Numbered from the stretch's first letter, positions 24,892 to 36,860 are shown. The stretch: 64,000 bases of DNA from Lotus japonicus (GCF_012489685.1 NC_080044.1:54126964-54190963), one strand, 5' to 3'. Numbers and translations are program-made. Notes: generated from the letters alone by a model not told the origin.

Positions 24892-25856
24892 GGACCCGTT
24901 TGGTGGTCAGGATATGTTATGATATGACAGGATAATAACCATATCATGTTGTTATCTGTTGTTTGTTGCGCCAACAGGATAGGATAACACAATCCTGTCT
25001 CCTATCCTATCATGTCTATTATGTGTAAAAGTTATCCTGAGGCCCAGCTAGGATAGAACATGATAGGATACCAGTTATATATTTTCTTTCAGTATCCTAA
25101 CTCTAAATTAATTTATTTTAATATTATATAATTTACCAATAATATTAATTAATAAATATTAATTTAACTAAAATAAAAAAATAATTATTCATAAATAGTA
25201 AAATAGACTACTCACTTACAAATATTGATTTATTAATATTAATACACTAATTTATTATTTCATCTCTTATTATTTAAAAATTATTTATCTACTTATATAA
25301 TAATTTAAATATAAATTAATTTTAAAATAATACTATTATTAATTTAGTTAATTTTTCTTATTTATCGCGTGTCACAATTAAGTGAAAACCAATTGGTTAC
25401 AAATATTGATTTTTTAATAGTAATAGACTAATTTTCTATTTTCATCTCCTATTATAATTTAAATATAAAGTACTTTTGAAATAATATATTCTTAATTTAG
25501 TTAACTTTTATTGTTAATTATCACGTGTCACAACTAAGTGAAAACCAATTGGTTAATTGTATAATTTTTAATTTTATTTAAAATATAGGATATCTTTAAA
25601 ATAATAAAATAGGCTAATTAATAAAATTTAAATTAATTTTAGTTATTTTAAAATAGACTCATTCATGAAAATGTATAAAAAATTAAATTTAATAGAATGA
25701 TCAATTTTTAAATGTATTTTTTATTCAAATATAAATTTGATACATTTTTCCTTATCATATCCTGTCCTTATCATGTGCACCTCAAACACATGATAGGATA
25801 AAAGTCTATCATGCTCTTATCATATCCTGTTCACATATGATATCCTATCTTTTGTG
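24892..25856. mobile_element. ~965-bp non-autonomous element (right copy)
   Basis: Same as 10171-11135, with a few single-base differences (for example an extra C near 25136). Confidence 0.6.
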
Positions 25857-26225
25857 CTAGATTATGTAGGTATTTGAGGCTTATGTATATTAGATTAGAT
25901 TGTAGTATTAAATAGAAATATTTTAAAAGCATTGAAGCAATTAATTAAATAATTGTATGCTAAATAATATTTTGTGTGTAATTTATGTGTTTTAAGTAAT
26001 GTTCAAAATAAGATTATCAAATTTTAAGAAAAATATTGTCGATAACATAATGATTAAATGTAACTATTTTAAAGAACACAATTAAATACTTTATCTTAAA
26101 TTTTAGTGTAAATTCGTAGTAAACTAAAATTTGAGTGTAGCATGTGTAGACTTTCATGATCTAACTTGTATATTTCACACCTTGCTTAACAATAAGAACT
26201 TTTGATTTTGTATGAAGATGTCAGT

Positions 26226-26711
26226 TGTTGGGGAGAGTCACGGCGAGGGTCCATGGGGCAAGGCCGAGGGAAAACACCAAGGAGATCTTGGACACCACAT
26301 TTTAACCCAAAACCTTAAGGCATTAGGTTTATGGGTCCATCTCCTTATAAACTCTCCTTCTTACCTTGACTTCTCTGATGTGGGACTTGACTCTAACACT
26401 TGATTCTAACAAATCTCCCCCTCAAGTGTGAGTCCCTCAACCACATCACCCATGGTCCTCCCGTCTGCGGAAGTTATCCACCTTGTACCGTTGTTCGCTG
26501 CTCAACGGAACTCGCTGCCTAGCCACACTGCTAGGAAGATTTTCGACACAAGGAGCCGTTACCATGGTCCCACGAACCATCGGCTCTGATACAACTTGTT
26601 GGGGAGAGTCACGGCGAGGGCCCATGGGGCAAGGCCGAGAGGAAACACCAAGGAGATCTTGGACACCACATCTTAACCCAAAACCTTAAGACATTAGGTT
26701 TATGGGTCCAT
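26226..26711 (-). mobile_element. TRIM retrotransposon, interrupted (right copy)
   Basis: Same structure as 11506-11991. The first terminal repeat is 26226-26411, the internal region 26412-26596, and the second repeat 26597-26711, continuing at 38955-39025. The Sirevirus target duplication TCCAT forms the last 5 bp here. Confidence 0.85.
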
Positions 26712-27996
26712 TGTAAGATCAAGTTTTGATCTAGTAGTACAACTCTATGTTTTGATGATTACAAGTTAACCTTTTTATATGAACAATTGTGGTACTCTAA
26801 CGTGTTTTTCTGAGTGTGCTATTTACAGGCTCTGACCTCAACTCAATCTCACACAAATCAGAAGCACTGTGTATAAAGAGTGACCCAAGCAACGCTTTCG
26901 CATTCACCATGTTCAGTATGAACAGTGGAAAAGCTTCAGAAGTTCTGAAGCTATACAAACTCTGATGTGGACTCAGTCGCTAGAAGCTCTGAAGATCCAG
27001 AAGTTCTGATAACCAAGAAACACTGAAGGTTCAGATGTTCTGATGGTGTAGAAGACTCTGAAGATCCAGAAGCTGAATAGTGGAAACTCTGATGTCCAGA
27101 AGCAAGAAACTCTGAAGGCCATGTTCTTCCCTCTGAGTTCAGAATCAGAAGATACAATGGTCAGAGGATCTGTGCTTTCCCTCTGACTCTGATCAACCGG
27201 CTTCACAAGTTCCAATATGAAGTATTCCTCTGATCAGAAGTCTCCTAGGTTAAAAGGTCAAGTCGCTATCCAAGTACAAAAGCAAGTGTACCTTCCTGAC
27301 GACCTACCTAACGTTCTCAGCCACAGCAGAAGCTGGATTTTCCAGAACTGCCCTCCAACGGTAGCATTTCCCATGCAACGCTCAACCCTAATCCTTGGAG
27401 TATATATAAAGGCTGAAGATTGAAAGAAGCGGTTAGAAGAAACTAAGAAGAAGCAATACACGCGCAAGACATATTCAAAATATTCTAAGCTTTCTTTCAT
27501 CTTGAAATTCATTGAGTTTACTATTAGCTTTTTAGAAGCAAATCTCTTGTAAACAATTCTTTGATAAACAGTTTGTTTAGTTCCTTTAGGAGATCAAGGT
27601 TGATCGGATCCTAGAGAAGACTAAGAGAGTGAATCTTAGTGGTGATTCCTTTAGGAGATCAAGGTTGATCGGATCCTAGAGAAGACTAAGAGAGTGAATC
27701 TTAGTGTGAGCTAAGTCAGTGTAATTGTTAGTCACTTGTAGGTTTCAAGTGCAGTTGTAACTCTTACCTGATTAGTGGATTGCCTTCATTCTAAGAAGGA
27801 AGAAATCACCTTAACGGGTGGACTGGAGTAGCTTGAGTGATTTATCAAGTGAACCAGGATAAAATCCTTGTGTGCTTTTCTATCTCTTATCTTTAGCACT
27901 TAAGTTCTCGAAAGATTGGCCAAAATCTTTAAGGTGGAAGTCTTGTACTGAAAACGTTATTCAAACCCCCCCTTTCTACCGTTTTTCATACCTTCA
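26712..27996 (+). repeat. Sirevirus 5' LTR
   Basis: 1285 bp, preceded by TCCAT. The upstream (U3) part is dense in CTGA/TCAGAAGTTCTGA short palindromes. The TATA box is at 27401-27410, and a 65-bp tandem duplication starts at 27581 and 27646. It carries the promoter for the element's full-length RNA. Confidence 0.95.
27401..27410 (+). promoter_or_regulatory. LTR TATA box
   Basis: TATATATAAA in the middle of the LTR, the expected place for the U3/R transition. The same box is at 12681 and 38354 in the other LTR copies. Transcription would start about 30 bp downstream. Confidence 0.7.
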
Positions 27997-27998
27997 AT

Positions 27999-28010
27999 TG
28001 GTATCAGAGC
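27999..28010 (+). promoter_or_regulatory. Primer binding site (initiator Met tRNA)
   Basis: TGGTATCAGAGC starts two bases after the LTR end. It is complementary to the 3' end of plant initiator methionine tRNA and is the standard primer site of Copia elements. Confidence 0.95.
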
Positions 28011-28067
28011 CTGGTTCTGATTACCACACCTAACAGTGTTCAGTGATCCGGGCCGGTGTGAAAAACA

Positions 28068-29978
28068 ATGGCTGCCACCACCAGTGAAACTCAAAGAGAT
28101 GGTTACAACGCAAAGCCTCCTATGTTCGATGGTCAAAGGTTCGAATATTGGAAAGATAGACTGGAAAGTTTCTTTCTGGGTTTCGATGCAGATCTCTGGG
28201 ATATTATTGTGGATGGCTATGAGCGTCCAGTTGATGCAGATGGCAAGAAGATCCCAAGGTCAGAGATGACTGCAGAACAAAAGAAGCTGTACTCACAACA
28301 TCACAAAGCAAGAGCAATTCTTCTAAGTGCTATTTCCTATGAGGAGTACCAGAAGATTACCGATCGTGAGTTTGCTAAAGGCATTTTTGATTTTCTGAAA
28401 ATGTCTCATGAAGGAAACAAGAAAGTCAAAGAATCAAAGGCATTGTCTTTGATCCAAAAGTATGAATCCTTCATCATGGAGCCAAATGAGTCCATTGAAG
28501 AAATGTTCTCCAGATTTCAATTGCTTGTAGCTGGCATACGACCTCTCAACAAGTGCTACACAACAAAAGATCATGTCATAAGGGTCATCAGGTGTCTTCC
28601 TGAAAGTTGGATGCCTTTGGTGACTTCAATAGAGCTCACGAGAGACGTTGAGAATATGAGTTTAGAAGAACTCATCAGCATTTTGAAATGCCATGAGCTG
28701 AAACGCTCAGAGATGCAAGATCTGAGGAAAAAGTCCATAGCCTTGAAATCCAAATCTGAAAAGGTTAAGGTTGAGAAGTCAAAGGCTCTTCAAGCTGAAG
28801 AAGAAGAATCTGAAGAAGCATCAGAAGATTCTGATGAAGATGAGCTGACTCTGATCTCCAAGAGACTCAACCGCATCTGGAAGCACAGGCAGAGCAAGTT
28901 CAAAGACTCTGGAAAGGCAAAAGGCAAGTATGAGTCCTCAGGCCAGAAGAAGTCTTCAATCAAGGAAGTCACATGTTTTGAGTGCAAAGAATCTGGACAC
29001 TACAAAAGTGATTGTCCAAAGTTGAAGAAAGACAAGAAGCCAAAGAAGCACTTCAAGACCAAGAAGAGTCTGATGGTGACATTCGATGAATCAGAGTCAG
29101 AGGATGTTGACTCTGATGGTGAAGTCCAAGGACTCATGGCCATTGTCAAAGACAAAGGAGCAGAGTCAAAGGAAGCTGTTGACTCTGACTCAGAATCAGA
29201 AGGAGATCCTAACTCAGACGATGAAAATGAGGTATTCGCTTCCTTCTCTACCTCTGAACTGAAACATGCTTTGTCTGATATCATGGATAAGTATAACTCT
29301 TTATTGTCTAAGCATAAAAAGTTGAAAAAGAACTTATCTGCTGTCTCTAAGACTCCTTCTGAACATGAGAAAATTATTTCTGATTTGAAAAATGAAAATC
29401 ATGCTTTGGTAAATTCTAACTCTGTGCTTAAGAACCAGATTGCTAAGTTAGAAGAAATTGTTGCCTGTGATGCCTCTGATTGTAGAAATGAATCTAAGTA
29501 TGAAAAGTCTTTTCAAAGATTCCTAGCTAAAAGCGTGGATAGAAGCTTAATGGCTTCAATGATCTATGGCGTAAGCAAAAATGGAATGCATGGCATTGGC
29601 TATTCTAAACCAATTAGAAATGAGCCTTCTGTGTCTAAAGCTAAATCCTTGTATGAATGCTTTGTTCCCTCTGGTACCATATTGCCTGATCCTGTACCTG
29701 CTAAAGTTGCTAAACATCCTCTTAAAAAGGGATCTTTCTCTATGACTAAATATCATGCAAATATTCCTTTAAAATATTATGTTGAGACACCCAAGGTGAT
29801 CAGAACCTCTGGGGTAACTAACAAAAGAGGACCCAGAAAGTGGGTACCTAAGGACAAGATCATCTATGTTGCAGATATCCTTGATAGCTCCACTGAAACA
29901 CCAATCATGGTATCTGGACAGTGGATGCTCGCGTCACATGACGGCAGAAAAGCGTATGTTCCGAGAGCTGAAACTTAA
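28068..29978 (+). CDS. gag: Copia gag nucleocapsid protein
   Basis: 636 residues, starting at an ATG in good context (ACAATGG). Residues about 15-230 match the Copia gag polypeptide (UBN2-like) region, beginning [20 protein letters not shown] and including [16 protein letters not shown] zinc knuckle is at residues 303-316 ([14 protein letters not shown]), which binds RNA during particle packaging. The C-terminal half is acidic and serine-rich with coiled-coil stretches ([20 protein letters not shown]), as in Sireviruses, whose gag is longer than in other Copia elements. The last ~53 codons overlap the pol frame, which is in the +1 phase. The usual Copia arrangement is one continuous gag-pol frame, so either programmed frameshifting or a lost base is implied. 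Confidence 0.93.
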   Translation: MAATTSETQRDGYNAKPPMFDGQRFEYWKDRLESFFLGFDADLWDIIVDGYERPVDADGKKIPRSEMTAEQKKLYSQHHKARAILLSAISYEEYQKITDREFAKGIFDFLKMSHEGNKKVKESKALSLIQKYESFIMEPNESIEEMFSRFQLLVAGIRPLNKCYTTKDHVIRVIRCLPESWMPLVTSIELTRDVENMSLEELISILKCHELKRSEMQDLRKKSIALKSKSEKVKVEKSKALQAEEEESEEASEDSDEDELTLISKRLNRIWKHRQSKFKDSGKAKGKYESSGQKKSSIKEVTCFECKESGHYKSDCPKLKKDKKPKKHFKTKKSLMVTFDESESEDVDSDGEVQGLMAIVKDKGAESKEAVDSDSESEGDPNSDDENEVFASFSTSELKHALSDIMDKYNSLLSKHKKLKKNLSAVSKTPSEHEKIISDLKNENHALVNSNSVLKNQIAKLEEIVACDASDCRNESKYEKSFQRFLAKSVDRSLMASMIYGVSKNGMHGIGYSKPIRNEPSVSKAKSLYECFVPSGTILPDPVPAKVAKHPLKKGSFSMTKYHANIPLKYYVETPKVIRTSGVTNKRGPRKWVPKDKIIYVADILDSSTETPIMVSGQWMLASHDGRKAYVPRAET

Positions 29979-32970
29979 GCCTGGAGGCGAAGTTGGCTTC
30001 GGAGGAAATGAAAAGGGTAAAATTGTTGGTACTGGTACTATTTGTGTAGATAGTAGTCCATGCATTGATAATGTTTTATTGGTAGACGGCTTAACACATA
30101 ACTTATTGTCTATAAGTCAATTAGCTGACAAGGGTTATGATGTTATATTCAATCAAAAGTCCTGCCGGGCTGTAAGTCAGATCGATGGCTCTGTTCTGTT
30201 TAACAGCAAGAGGAAGAACAACATTTATAAGATCAGATTATCTGAGTTGGAGGCTCAGAATGTGAAGTGTCTTCTGTCTGTTAATGAAGAGCAGTGGGTA
30301 TGGCATAGACGGTTAGGGCATGCCAGTATGAGAAAGATTTCTCAGCTAAGCAAGCTAAACCTTGTCAGGGGCTTACCCAATCTGAAGTTCGCTTCAGACG
30401 CTCTTTGTGAAGCATGTCAGAAAGGCAAATTCACAAAAGTCCCTTTCAAGGCAAAGAATGTTGTCTCAACCTCAAGGCCGTTGGAACTTCTGCATATCGA
30501 CCTTTTTGGACCAGTGAAAACTGAGTCTATAGGTGGCAAGAGATATGGGATGGTTATCGTTGATGACTATAGCCGCTGGACATGGGTAAAGTTTCTAACC
30601 CGCAAGGATGAGTCTCATGCTGTGTTCTCTACCTTCATTGCTCAAGTGCAAAACGAGAAGGCTTGTAGGATTGTGCGTGTCAGAAGTGACCATGGTGGAG
30701 AGTTTGAGAATGACAAGTTTGAGAGTCTGTTTGATTCCTATGGAATTGCACATGATTTCTCTTGTCCCAGAACTCCTCAACAAAATGGTGTTGTTGAGAG
30801 GAAGAACAGAACTCTTCAGGAGATGGCTAGAACCATGCTCCAAGAAACTGGCATGGCTAAGCACTTTTGGGCAGAGGCAGTAAATACAGCATGTTACATT
30901 CAGAACAGAATCTCTGTGAGACCAATTCTGAATAAGACTCCTTATGAATTGTGGAAGAACATAAAACCCAACATTTCTTATTTTCATCCTTTTGGCTGTG
31001 TTTGTTATGTTCTCAATGCTAAGGATAGATTGCATAAATTTGATGCTAAGTCTTCTAAGTGTCTATTACTTGGTTATTCTGATAGGTCTAAAGGTTTTAG
31101 ATTTTATAATACTGATGCTAAGACTATTGAAGAATCTATTCATGTTAGATTTGATGATAAGTTTGACTCTGACCAGTCAAAGCTAGTTGAAAAGTTTGCA
31201 GATTTAAGCATTAATGTTTCTGACAAAGGCAAAGCTCCAGAGGAAGTTGAGCCAGAGGAAGATGAACCAGAGGAAGAAGCTGGTCCCTCTAACTCACAAA
31301 CTCTGAAGAAGAGCAGAATCACTGCAGCTCACCCTAAGGAATTGATTCTGGGCAACAAAGACGAACCAGTCAGAACCAGATCTGCCTTCAGACCCTCTGA
31401 AGAGACCTTGCTGAGTCTGAAAGGATTGGTGTCCTTAATTGAACCCAAGTCTATAGATGAAGCTCTTCAGGACAAGGATTGGATTCTGGCCATGGAAGAA
31501 GAACTGAATCAATTCTCCAAGAACGATGTTTGGAGCTTAGTGAAGAAGCCTGAGAGTGTCCATGTTATTGGAACGAAATGGGTATTCAGAAACAAGCTAA
31601 ATGAGAAAGGAGAAGTAGTCAGAAACAAGGCAAGGCTAGTTGCTCAAGGCTACAGCCAGCAGGAAGGAATAGACTACACTGAAACATTTGCTCCGGTAGC
31701 AAGACTGGAGGCAATTAGACTGTTGATCTCCTTCTCAGTAAATCACAACATAGTTCTACATCAGATGGACGTAAAGAGTGCCTTCCTAAATGGTTATATC
31801 TCAGAGGAAGTCTATGTTCATCAACCCCCAGGTTTTGAAGATGAAAAGAAACCAGACCATGTGTTCAAATTGAAGAAATCACTCTACGGTCTGAAGCAAG
31901 CTCCCAGAGCATGGTATGAGAGACTTAGCTCATTCCTTCTGGAGAATGAGTTTGTAAGGGGTAAAGTAGATACAACTCTTTTTTGCAAGACTTATAAAGA
32001 TGATATCTTAATTGTGCAAATTTATGTTGATGATATTATATTTGGTTATGCTAATCAATCTCTATGCAAAGAATTTTCTGAGATGATGCAGGCTGAATTT
32101 GAGATGAGTATGATGGGAGAATTAAAGTACTTTCTGGGAATACAAGTTGATCAAACACCAGAAGGAACATATATCCATCAGAGCAAGTACACTAAAGAAC
32201 TTCTGAAGAAGTTCAATATGCTGGAATCTACAGTGGCCAAGACTCCAATGCATCCTACATGCATTTTGGAGAAAGAAGATAAAAGTGGTAAAGTATGTCA
32301 GAAGCTCTATCGTGGAATGATAGGTTCACTTCTATACTTAACTGCATCTAGGCCAGACATATTATTTAGTGTTCACTTATGTGCTCGTTTCCAATCAGAT
32401 CCAAGGGAAACCCACTTAACTGTTGTTAAGAGGATCCTAAGGTATCTGAAAGGCACCACTAACCTTGGCTTGATGTATAAGAAAACATCAGAGTATAAGC
32501 TTTCAGGTTATTGTGATGCTGATTATGCTGGAGATAGAACAGAGAGAAAAAGTACTTCTGGAAATTGTCAATTTCTGGGAAGCAATCTAGTCTCATGGGC
32601 AAGCAAGAGGCAATCAACCATTGCACTATCAACTGCAGAGGCAGAATATATCTCAGCAGCAATATGCAGCACTCAGATGCTATGGATGAAACATCAGCTG
32701 GTGGATTATCAGATCCTTGAGAGCAATATCCCAATTTATTGTGATAACACTGCTGCAATCTCGTTGAGCAAGAATCCTATCTTGCATTCAAGGGCAAAGC
32801 ACATTGAGGTAAAGTATCACTTCATTAGAGACTATGTGCAGAAGGGCGTACTTCTTCTGAAGTTTGTTGATACTGACCATCAATGGGCAGATATCTTTAC
32901 AAAGCCCTTAGCAGAGGATAGATTTAATTTTATTCTGAAAAATCTAAACATGGACTTTTGTCCAGAGTGA
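29866..32970 (+). CDS. pol: Copia pol: protease, integrase, RT, RNase H
   Basis: 1034 codons from the first ATG; the frame is open from 29818. Residues are numbered from that ATG. The aspartic protease active site DSG is at 18-20 ([12 protein letters not shown]). The pre-integrase HHCC zinc region begins [10 protein letters not shown]. The integrase catalytic triad is D212, D275 and E311, with exactly 35 residues between the last two. RT has [28 protein letters not shown] and the catalytic YVDD at 720-723. RNase H has CDADYAGD (D884), STAEAEYIS and YCDNTAAI, ending [15 protein letters not shown]. All catalytic residues are present, so the enzyme set looks competent. Because pol lacks its own start context and lies +1 to gag, expression would need frameshifting, re-initiation or a fused RNA. 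Confidence 0.95.
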   Translation: MLQISLIAPLKHQSWYLDSGCSRHMTAEKRMFRELKLKPGGEVGFGGNEKGKIVGTGTICVDSSPCIDNVLLVDGLTHNLLSISQLADKGYDVIFNQKSCRAVSQIDGSVLFNSKRKNNIYKIRLSELEAQNVKCLLSVNEEQWVWHRRLGHASMRKISQLSKLNLVRGLPNLKFASDALCEACQKGKFTKVPFKAKNVVSTSRPLELLHIDLFGPVKTESIGGKRYGMVIVDDYSRWTWVKFLTRKDESHAVFSTFIAQVQNEKACRIVRVRSDHGGEFENDKFESLFDSYGIAHDFSCPRTPQQNGVVERKNRTLQEMARTMLQETGMAKHFWAEAVNTACYIQNRISVRPILNKTPYELWKNIKPNISYFHPFGCVCYVLNAKDRLHKFDAKSSKCLLLGYSDRSKGFRFYNTDAKTIEESIHVRFDDKFDSDQSKLVEKFADLSINVSDKGKAPEEVEPEEDEPEEEAGPSNSQTLKKSRITAAHPKELILGNKDEPVRTRSAFRPSEETLLSLKGLVSLIEPKSIDEALQDKDWILAMEEELNQFSKNDVWSLVKKPESVHVIGTKWVFRNKLNEKGEVVRNKARLVAQGYSQQEGIDYTETFAPVARLEAIRLLISFSVNHNIVLHQMDVKSAFLNGYISEEVYVHQPPGFEDEKKPDHVFKLKKSLYGLKQAPRAWYERLSSFLLENEFVRGKVDTTLFCKTYKDDILIVQIYVDDIIFGYANQSLCKEFSEMMQAEFEMSMMGELKYFLGIQVDQTPEGTYIHQSKYTKELLKKFNMLESTVAKTPMHPTCILEKEDKSGKVCQKLYRGMIGSLLYLTASRPDILFSVHLCARFQSDPRETHLTVVKRILRYLKGTTNLGLMYKKTSEYKLSGYCDADYAGDRTERKSTSGNCQFLGSNLVSWASKRQSTIALSTAEAEYISAAICSTQMLWMKHQLVDYQILESNIPIYCDNTAAISLSKNPILHSRAKHIEVKYHFIRDYVQKGVLLLKFVDTDHQWADIFTKPLAEDRFNFILKNLNMDFCPE

Positions 32971-33413
32971 AGATGGATCAGAACCTCTGACTATGATACT
33001 TCTTGATCAGAAGATGTCTAGTCCAGAAGGTAACTCAATCAGAGTGTGTGTGCCCACTGGTACTGACTCTGAAGCTGAGACAACAACACGTGTGTCAGAA
33101 TTTCTGATGCATAATTCCTTGTGCCCGTGTGACAGTCTGTTATGACTGCGTGTAGATATGCTTATCTCCTGTGTGTGATTGTGTATTTTACTGTTACTAT
33201 CTATCTTTAATTTTCAACCGTTGATCTTAAAGTGCTTTTTGAATCAACAACGGTTATTTGATAAAACCCACTATACACACACGTTCTCGTTCACTTCCGG
33301 TTTTCACTCTCGCACTCTCTGCTTTTCAAAACCGCCTCTTTCTTGATTTCTCTCTCGATCTCTCTTCATCCTTCAAACTTCATCTTCTACCTCAAACCTT
33401 CAACCTCTTCAAA
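32971..33413 (+). promoter_or_regulatory. Spacer between pol and ORF3, promoter/leader-like
   Basis: 443 bp with no frame. The first part resembles the CTGA-rich LTR style. From about 33210 it changes character: AACCGTTGATC and AACAACGGTTA (MYB-core-like) are followed by GATAAAACCC, then a TC-rich stretch (33270-33400) ending AAAATGG at the ORF3 start. This looks like the core promoter and pyrimidine-rich 5' leader of a plant gene. It suggests ORF3 could be transcribed separately. That is inference from composition only. Confidence 0.4.
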
Positions 33414-36263
33414 ATGGTGAGACAAACCAGAAGATCTACTGCAGATGCACCTCAGTTCCCTCACATGGAAGTTGGTTTGGCAACGGGTCAAAGGGGCTCT
33501 GAGAACCCGGCACAAGAACAAGTTCAAGTTCAAGAGCAGATTGTTCCTATTGCAGAACGGGGCTGTGCCGTTCACTGCGTATTTGCTCCTGAGGAACTCC
33601 AAGTCCTGGCAGAATGGAGATTCAACCTCGATAACTTGGCTGCAAATGGGTATGATCTTCGTCCTGAAGTCCAAGCTCAAGGTTGGGGAAACTATTTCAA
33701 TCGACTTCGAGGACCGGTGTATGAGAAATTGGTAAAGGAATTCTGGAAGCACGCAGACTGCGATGACACTCAGGTGGTCTCTCACATTCTTGGCAGGAAG
33801 ATCATTATCACTGAGAAGTCATTCGTGAATCTGCTAGGTGCAGATACTGCTTATGGGTATCGTTTCCAACTGACGGAATCGAAGCTGAAACCCAGCACCA
33901 AGGACATAGTCAACCAGGTTCTGTACACCACCTTCAAACCGGGCAAGACGAGTTACAAAGTGATGGATCTTCACCCCAAACTCAGAATCTGGCACAAGAT
34001 CCTGCTCAACTGCATCAATCAGAGACCGAAGGGCAGTTCCCCAGATTATATCAACTTCAACCAGAAGGCGATGCTGTTCTTCATTCAAAACAAGGAGAAG
34101 ATCTGCCTTCCCTACTTCCTGTTCTCCTACTTAAAGGAATGCATCCGGAAGTCTCGCACCACCGCCTCCATCAAGTCTGCAATAAAATACATCCCTTTTG
34201 GGAGGCTGCTCTCAGACTTTCTCATTGAAAGCAACTTGGTGCAAGATTTGATCAATGCTGGTTGCACAGAGGATTTGAGCACAATTGTCAGTGATGTCTT
34301 CACTGCAAACTCCTTGAAGAAGATGGGCTTAATCCAGAAGAAGATTGCTCCTGCTCATGAAGACACATCTTCTGAGATCAGAGGAAGAAGAATGCCTCTG
34401 AATGACTACCCTCTGTGGACTCAAGCAGACCATCCTGAAGCCATCAGATGCTATGTTGAAGACCTCAGGGCTCAAGGTTTCGAAATTGACCTTGATGATT
34501 TCATCAGCAGACTACCGCCAGCTCCAGAGTTTCCTTCTCCTCCAAAGAAGAAAGCTCAGAGGAAGATGGTTCTGGAAGAATCCTCTGAAGACTCTGATGT
34601 CCCTCTGGTCAAGAAGACAAAGAGAAAGCCTGATGATGGTGATGATGATGATAGTGAGGATGGTCCTCCAAAGAAGAAGCAGAAGAAGGTCAGAATCGTG
34701 GTGAAGCCTACTCGGGTGGAACCAGCTGCTGCAGTGGTCAGAAGGACTGAACCTCCTGCCAGAGTGACTCGATCATCAGCACATACAAGTAAGCCTGCAC
34801 TTGCTTCTGATGATGATTTGAATTTATTTGATGCACTCCCTATTTCTGCCTTGCTTCAACACTCCTCAAATCCCCTCACTCCTATTCCTGAATCCCAGCC
34901 AGCCGAACAAACCACCTCTCCACCACATTCTCCAAGATCCTCCTTCTTTCAACCTTCTCCTACTGAAGCACCTCTCTGGAATTTGCTTCAGAACCAAACC
35001 TCTAGGTCAGAAGATCCAACCTCTCTCCTTACCATTCCATACGACCCATTATCTTCTGAACCAATCGTCCAAGACCAACCTGAGCCCAACCAAACAGAAC
35101 CACAACCCAGAACGTCTGATCACTCTGCTCCCAGAGCATCAGCACGTCCTGCTGTCAGAACCACGGATACAGACTCTTCAACCGCCTTTACACCTGTATC
35201 CTTCCCAACCAATGTTATTGACTCTCCTCCCTCCAATACCTCTGAATCAATTAGAAAATTCATGGAGGTTAGAAAAGAAAAGGTATCTGCCTTGGAAGAG
35301 TATTACCTTACCTGTCCAAGCCCTAGGAGATATCCTGGCCCTAGACCTGAACGTCTAGTTGACCCAGATGAACCTATCTTGGCCAATCCTATCCAAGAGG
35401 CACACCCCTTAGTTCAACAAGCTCACCCTGTCCCTGACCAACAAGAGCCCATTCAACCAGACCCTGAACCTGAACAATCAGTGTCTAACCAATCCTCGGT
35501 TAGATCACCTCACCCTCTGGTTGAAACTTCAGACCCTCACCTTGGAACCTCTGAACCCAATGCTCCCATGATTAACATTGGTTCTCCACAAGGTGCCTCT
35601 GAAGCCCATAGCAGCAATCACCCAGCCTCTCCTGAACCCAACCTCTCCATAATTCCCTATACTCACCGTCAACCCACATCTCTCTCTGAGTGCATCAATA
35701 TCTTCTATCATGAAGCCTCTTTGAGGCTCCGCAATGTGCACGGTCAGACTGATCTCAGTGAGAATGCTGAAAATGTGGCTGATGAGTGGAACAATCTGAG
35801 CACTTGGCTAGTGGCTCAAGTTCCAATTATGATGCAGCTCCTGAATGCAGAGGGCAGTCAGAGCATTGAGGCTGCAAAGCAAAGGCTTGCTAGGAGGGTG
35901 GCTCTTCACGAACTCGAACAGAGAAATAAGCTTCTTGAAGCTATTGAAGAAGCCAAGAGAAAGAAAGAACAAGCAGAAGAAGCTGCACGTCAAGCAGCAG
36001 CTCAGGCTGAACAAGCCAGACTTGAGGCAGAGCGTCTTGAAGCTGAGGCTGAGGCAGAGCGACTTGCACCAGTTGTGTTTACTCCTGCTGCTTCTGCTTC
36101 CATTCCAGAACCTCAAGCTGCTCAGAATGTTCCTTCCAGCTCTACTCAGACAAGCTCATCCAGACTCGACGTCATGGAACAACGTCTTGACACTCATGAA
36201 TCCATGCTGATTGAGATGAAGCACATGATGATGGAACTTCTGAGACGCACTGACAAACCTTAG
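33414..36263 (+). CDS. Sirevirus third ORF (env-position protein)
   Basis: 949 residues from the first ATG in the frame (AAAATGG). Upstream codons are open to about 33258 but contain no other ATG. Residues about 55-290 (for example RGPVYEKLVKEFWKHADCDD, SFVNLLGADTAYGYRF) resemble the 'putative plant transposon protein' domain I associate with legume retroelement ORFs. About 400-430 is a basic/acidic segment with KKTKRK and KKKQKK, nuclear-localisation-like. About 440-790 is Pro/Ser/Glu-rich and low-complexity. About 818-884 is an alanine/glutamate-rich coiled coil, and about 910-945 a second heptad segment. The position matches the env-like gene of Sireviruses, but I see no signal peptide or hydrophobic membrane span, so an envelope role is not supported. 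Function unknown. Intact here, broken at 18694-21540. Confidence 0.85.
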   Translation: MVRQTRRSTADAPQFPHMEVGLATGQRGSENPAQEQVQVQEQIVPIAERGCAVHCVFAPEELQVLAEWRFNLDNLAANGYDLRPEVQAQGWGNYFNRLRGPVYEKLVKEFWKHADCDDTQVVSHILGRKIIITEKSFVNLLGADTAYGYRFQLTESKLKPSTKDIVNQVLYTTFKPGKTSYKVMDLHPKLRIWHKILLNCINQRPKGSSPDYINFNQKAMLFFIQNKEKICLPYFLFSYLKECIRKSRTTASIKSAIKYIPFGRLLSDFLIESNLVQDLINAGCTEDLSTIVSDVFTANSLKKMGLIQKKIAPAHEDTSSEIRGRRMPLNDYPLWTQADHPEAIRCYVEDLRAQGFEIDLDDFISRLPPAPEFPSPPKKKAQRKMVLEESSEDSDVPLVKKTKRKPDDGDDDDSEDGPPKKKQKKVRIVVKPTRVEPAAAVVRRTEPPARVTRSSAHTSKPALASDDDLNLFDALPISALLQHSSNPLTPIPESQPAEQTTSPPHSPRSSFFQPSPTEAPLWNLLQNQTSRSEDPTSLLTIPYDPLSSEPIVQDQPEPNQTEPQPRTSDHSAPRASARPAVRTTDTDSSTAFTPVSFPTNVIDSPPSNTSESIRKFMEVRKEKVSALEEYYLTCPSPRRYPGPRPERLVDPDEPILANPIQEAHPLVQQAHPVPDQQEPIQPDPEPEQSVSNQSSVRSPHPLVETSDPHLGTSEPNAPMINIGSPQGASEAHSSNHPASPEPNLSIIPYTHRQPTSLSECINIFYHEASLRLRNVHGQTDLSENAENVADEWNNLSTWLVAQVPIMMQLLNAEGSQSIEAAKQRLARRVALHELEQRNKLLEAIEEAKRKKEQAEEAARQAAAQAEQARLEAERLEAEAEAERLAPVVFTPAASASIPEPQAAQNVPSSSTQTSSSRLDVMEQRLDTHESMLIEMKHMMMELLRRTDKP

Positions 36264-36467
36264 TTTTTAGGATCTCTTCTTTTTCTTCTTTTTCGTTAAC
36301 TTTGTTTTCCTTTTGTTAAACTCTGTTTCTTTTTACTTATTTATTCTCTTTTGTTCGTTTGTGATTATATATGCATATATATCTATATACTTATGTCACA
36401 TATGTTTGCAAAAGTCTTTTTTATTCATTGTTCTATGTTTACATCATATTTCTTTACATCATATAAT

Positions 36468-36860
36468 CTAGAATGGAGGATCCCTCCTCATTCTTCTGCA
36501 CTCCTGGCGCTGCTCTGACCTATCCTTCTCCAGACGCTCCAGTACATGCTGGATGTTGTTGAGTCTGACCTTTAGCTCATCTTTCTCCAGAATCTCTTAT
36601 GAAGTCCTGAGCTTCTTTTCCAAGATTTCTTTTTCTTCCAGCAGCTTGAGTTCAAGCCGGCTGAGTTCTTGCACCTCCTCCACGAAGGCAAGAAATTCCT
36701 TCAGGTCTCTCTCCAACTCTGGACGCAGGTCCTCTTCCAGCAGTGTCCGTGTCAGCTCCGCGATGGTCGTTGCACCCTCTGGATGCCTGATGTTCAGGAA
36801 CAAGTCCTCTTCAAAGGCCTTCTTCCTCAGCTCTTCTAGTGCTACGTTGTATGATGCCAT
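36468..36860 (-). CDS. Antisense coiled-coil ORF of the Sirevirus
   Basis: The frame starts at ATG 36860 on the minus strand and encodes 87 residues up to TAA at 36597-36599. It then stays open, in the same frame and with the same Glu/Leu/Arg-rich character, for 42 codons until TAG at 36468-36470. The translation is charged and heptad-like (ELERDLKEFLAFVEEVQEL), a probable coiled coil of unknown function. The continuity past TAA suggests either a recent nonsense mutation of a ~130-codon gene or read-through. A TATA box lies 54-61 bp before the ATG. The two copies in the window agree. Antisense ORFs between the last sense gene and the 3' LTR are known in some large plant retrotransposons, but I do not recognise this protein. 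Confidence 0.55.

Noticed and set aside
33258..33413. A 1001-residue version of ORF3 starting at 33258
   Set aside because: The first codon there is TTG, not ATG. The first in-frame ATG is 33414, in good context, and the upstream part looks like an untranslated leader.
33414..36263. Calling ORF3 an envelope glycoprotein
   Set aside because: Only its position supports this. No signal peptide, membrane span or glycoprotein-like cysteine pattern is visible.
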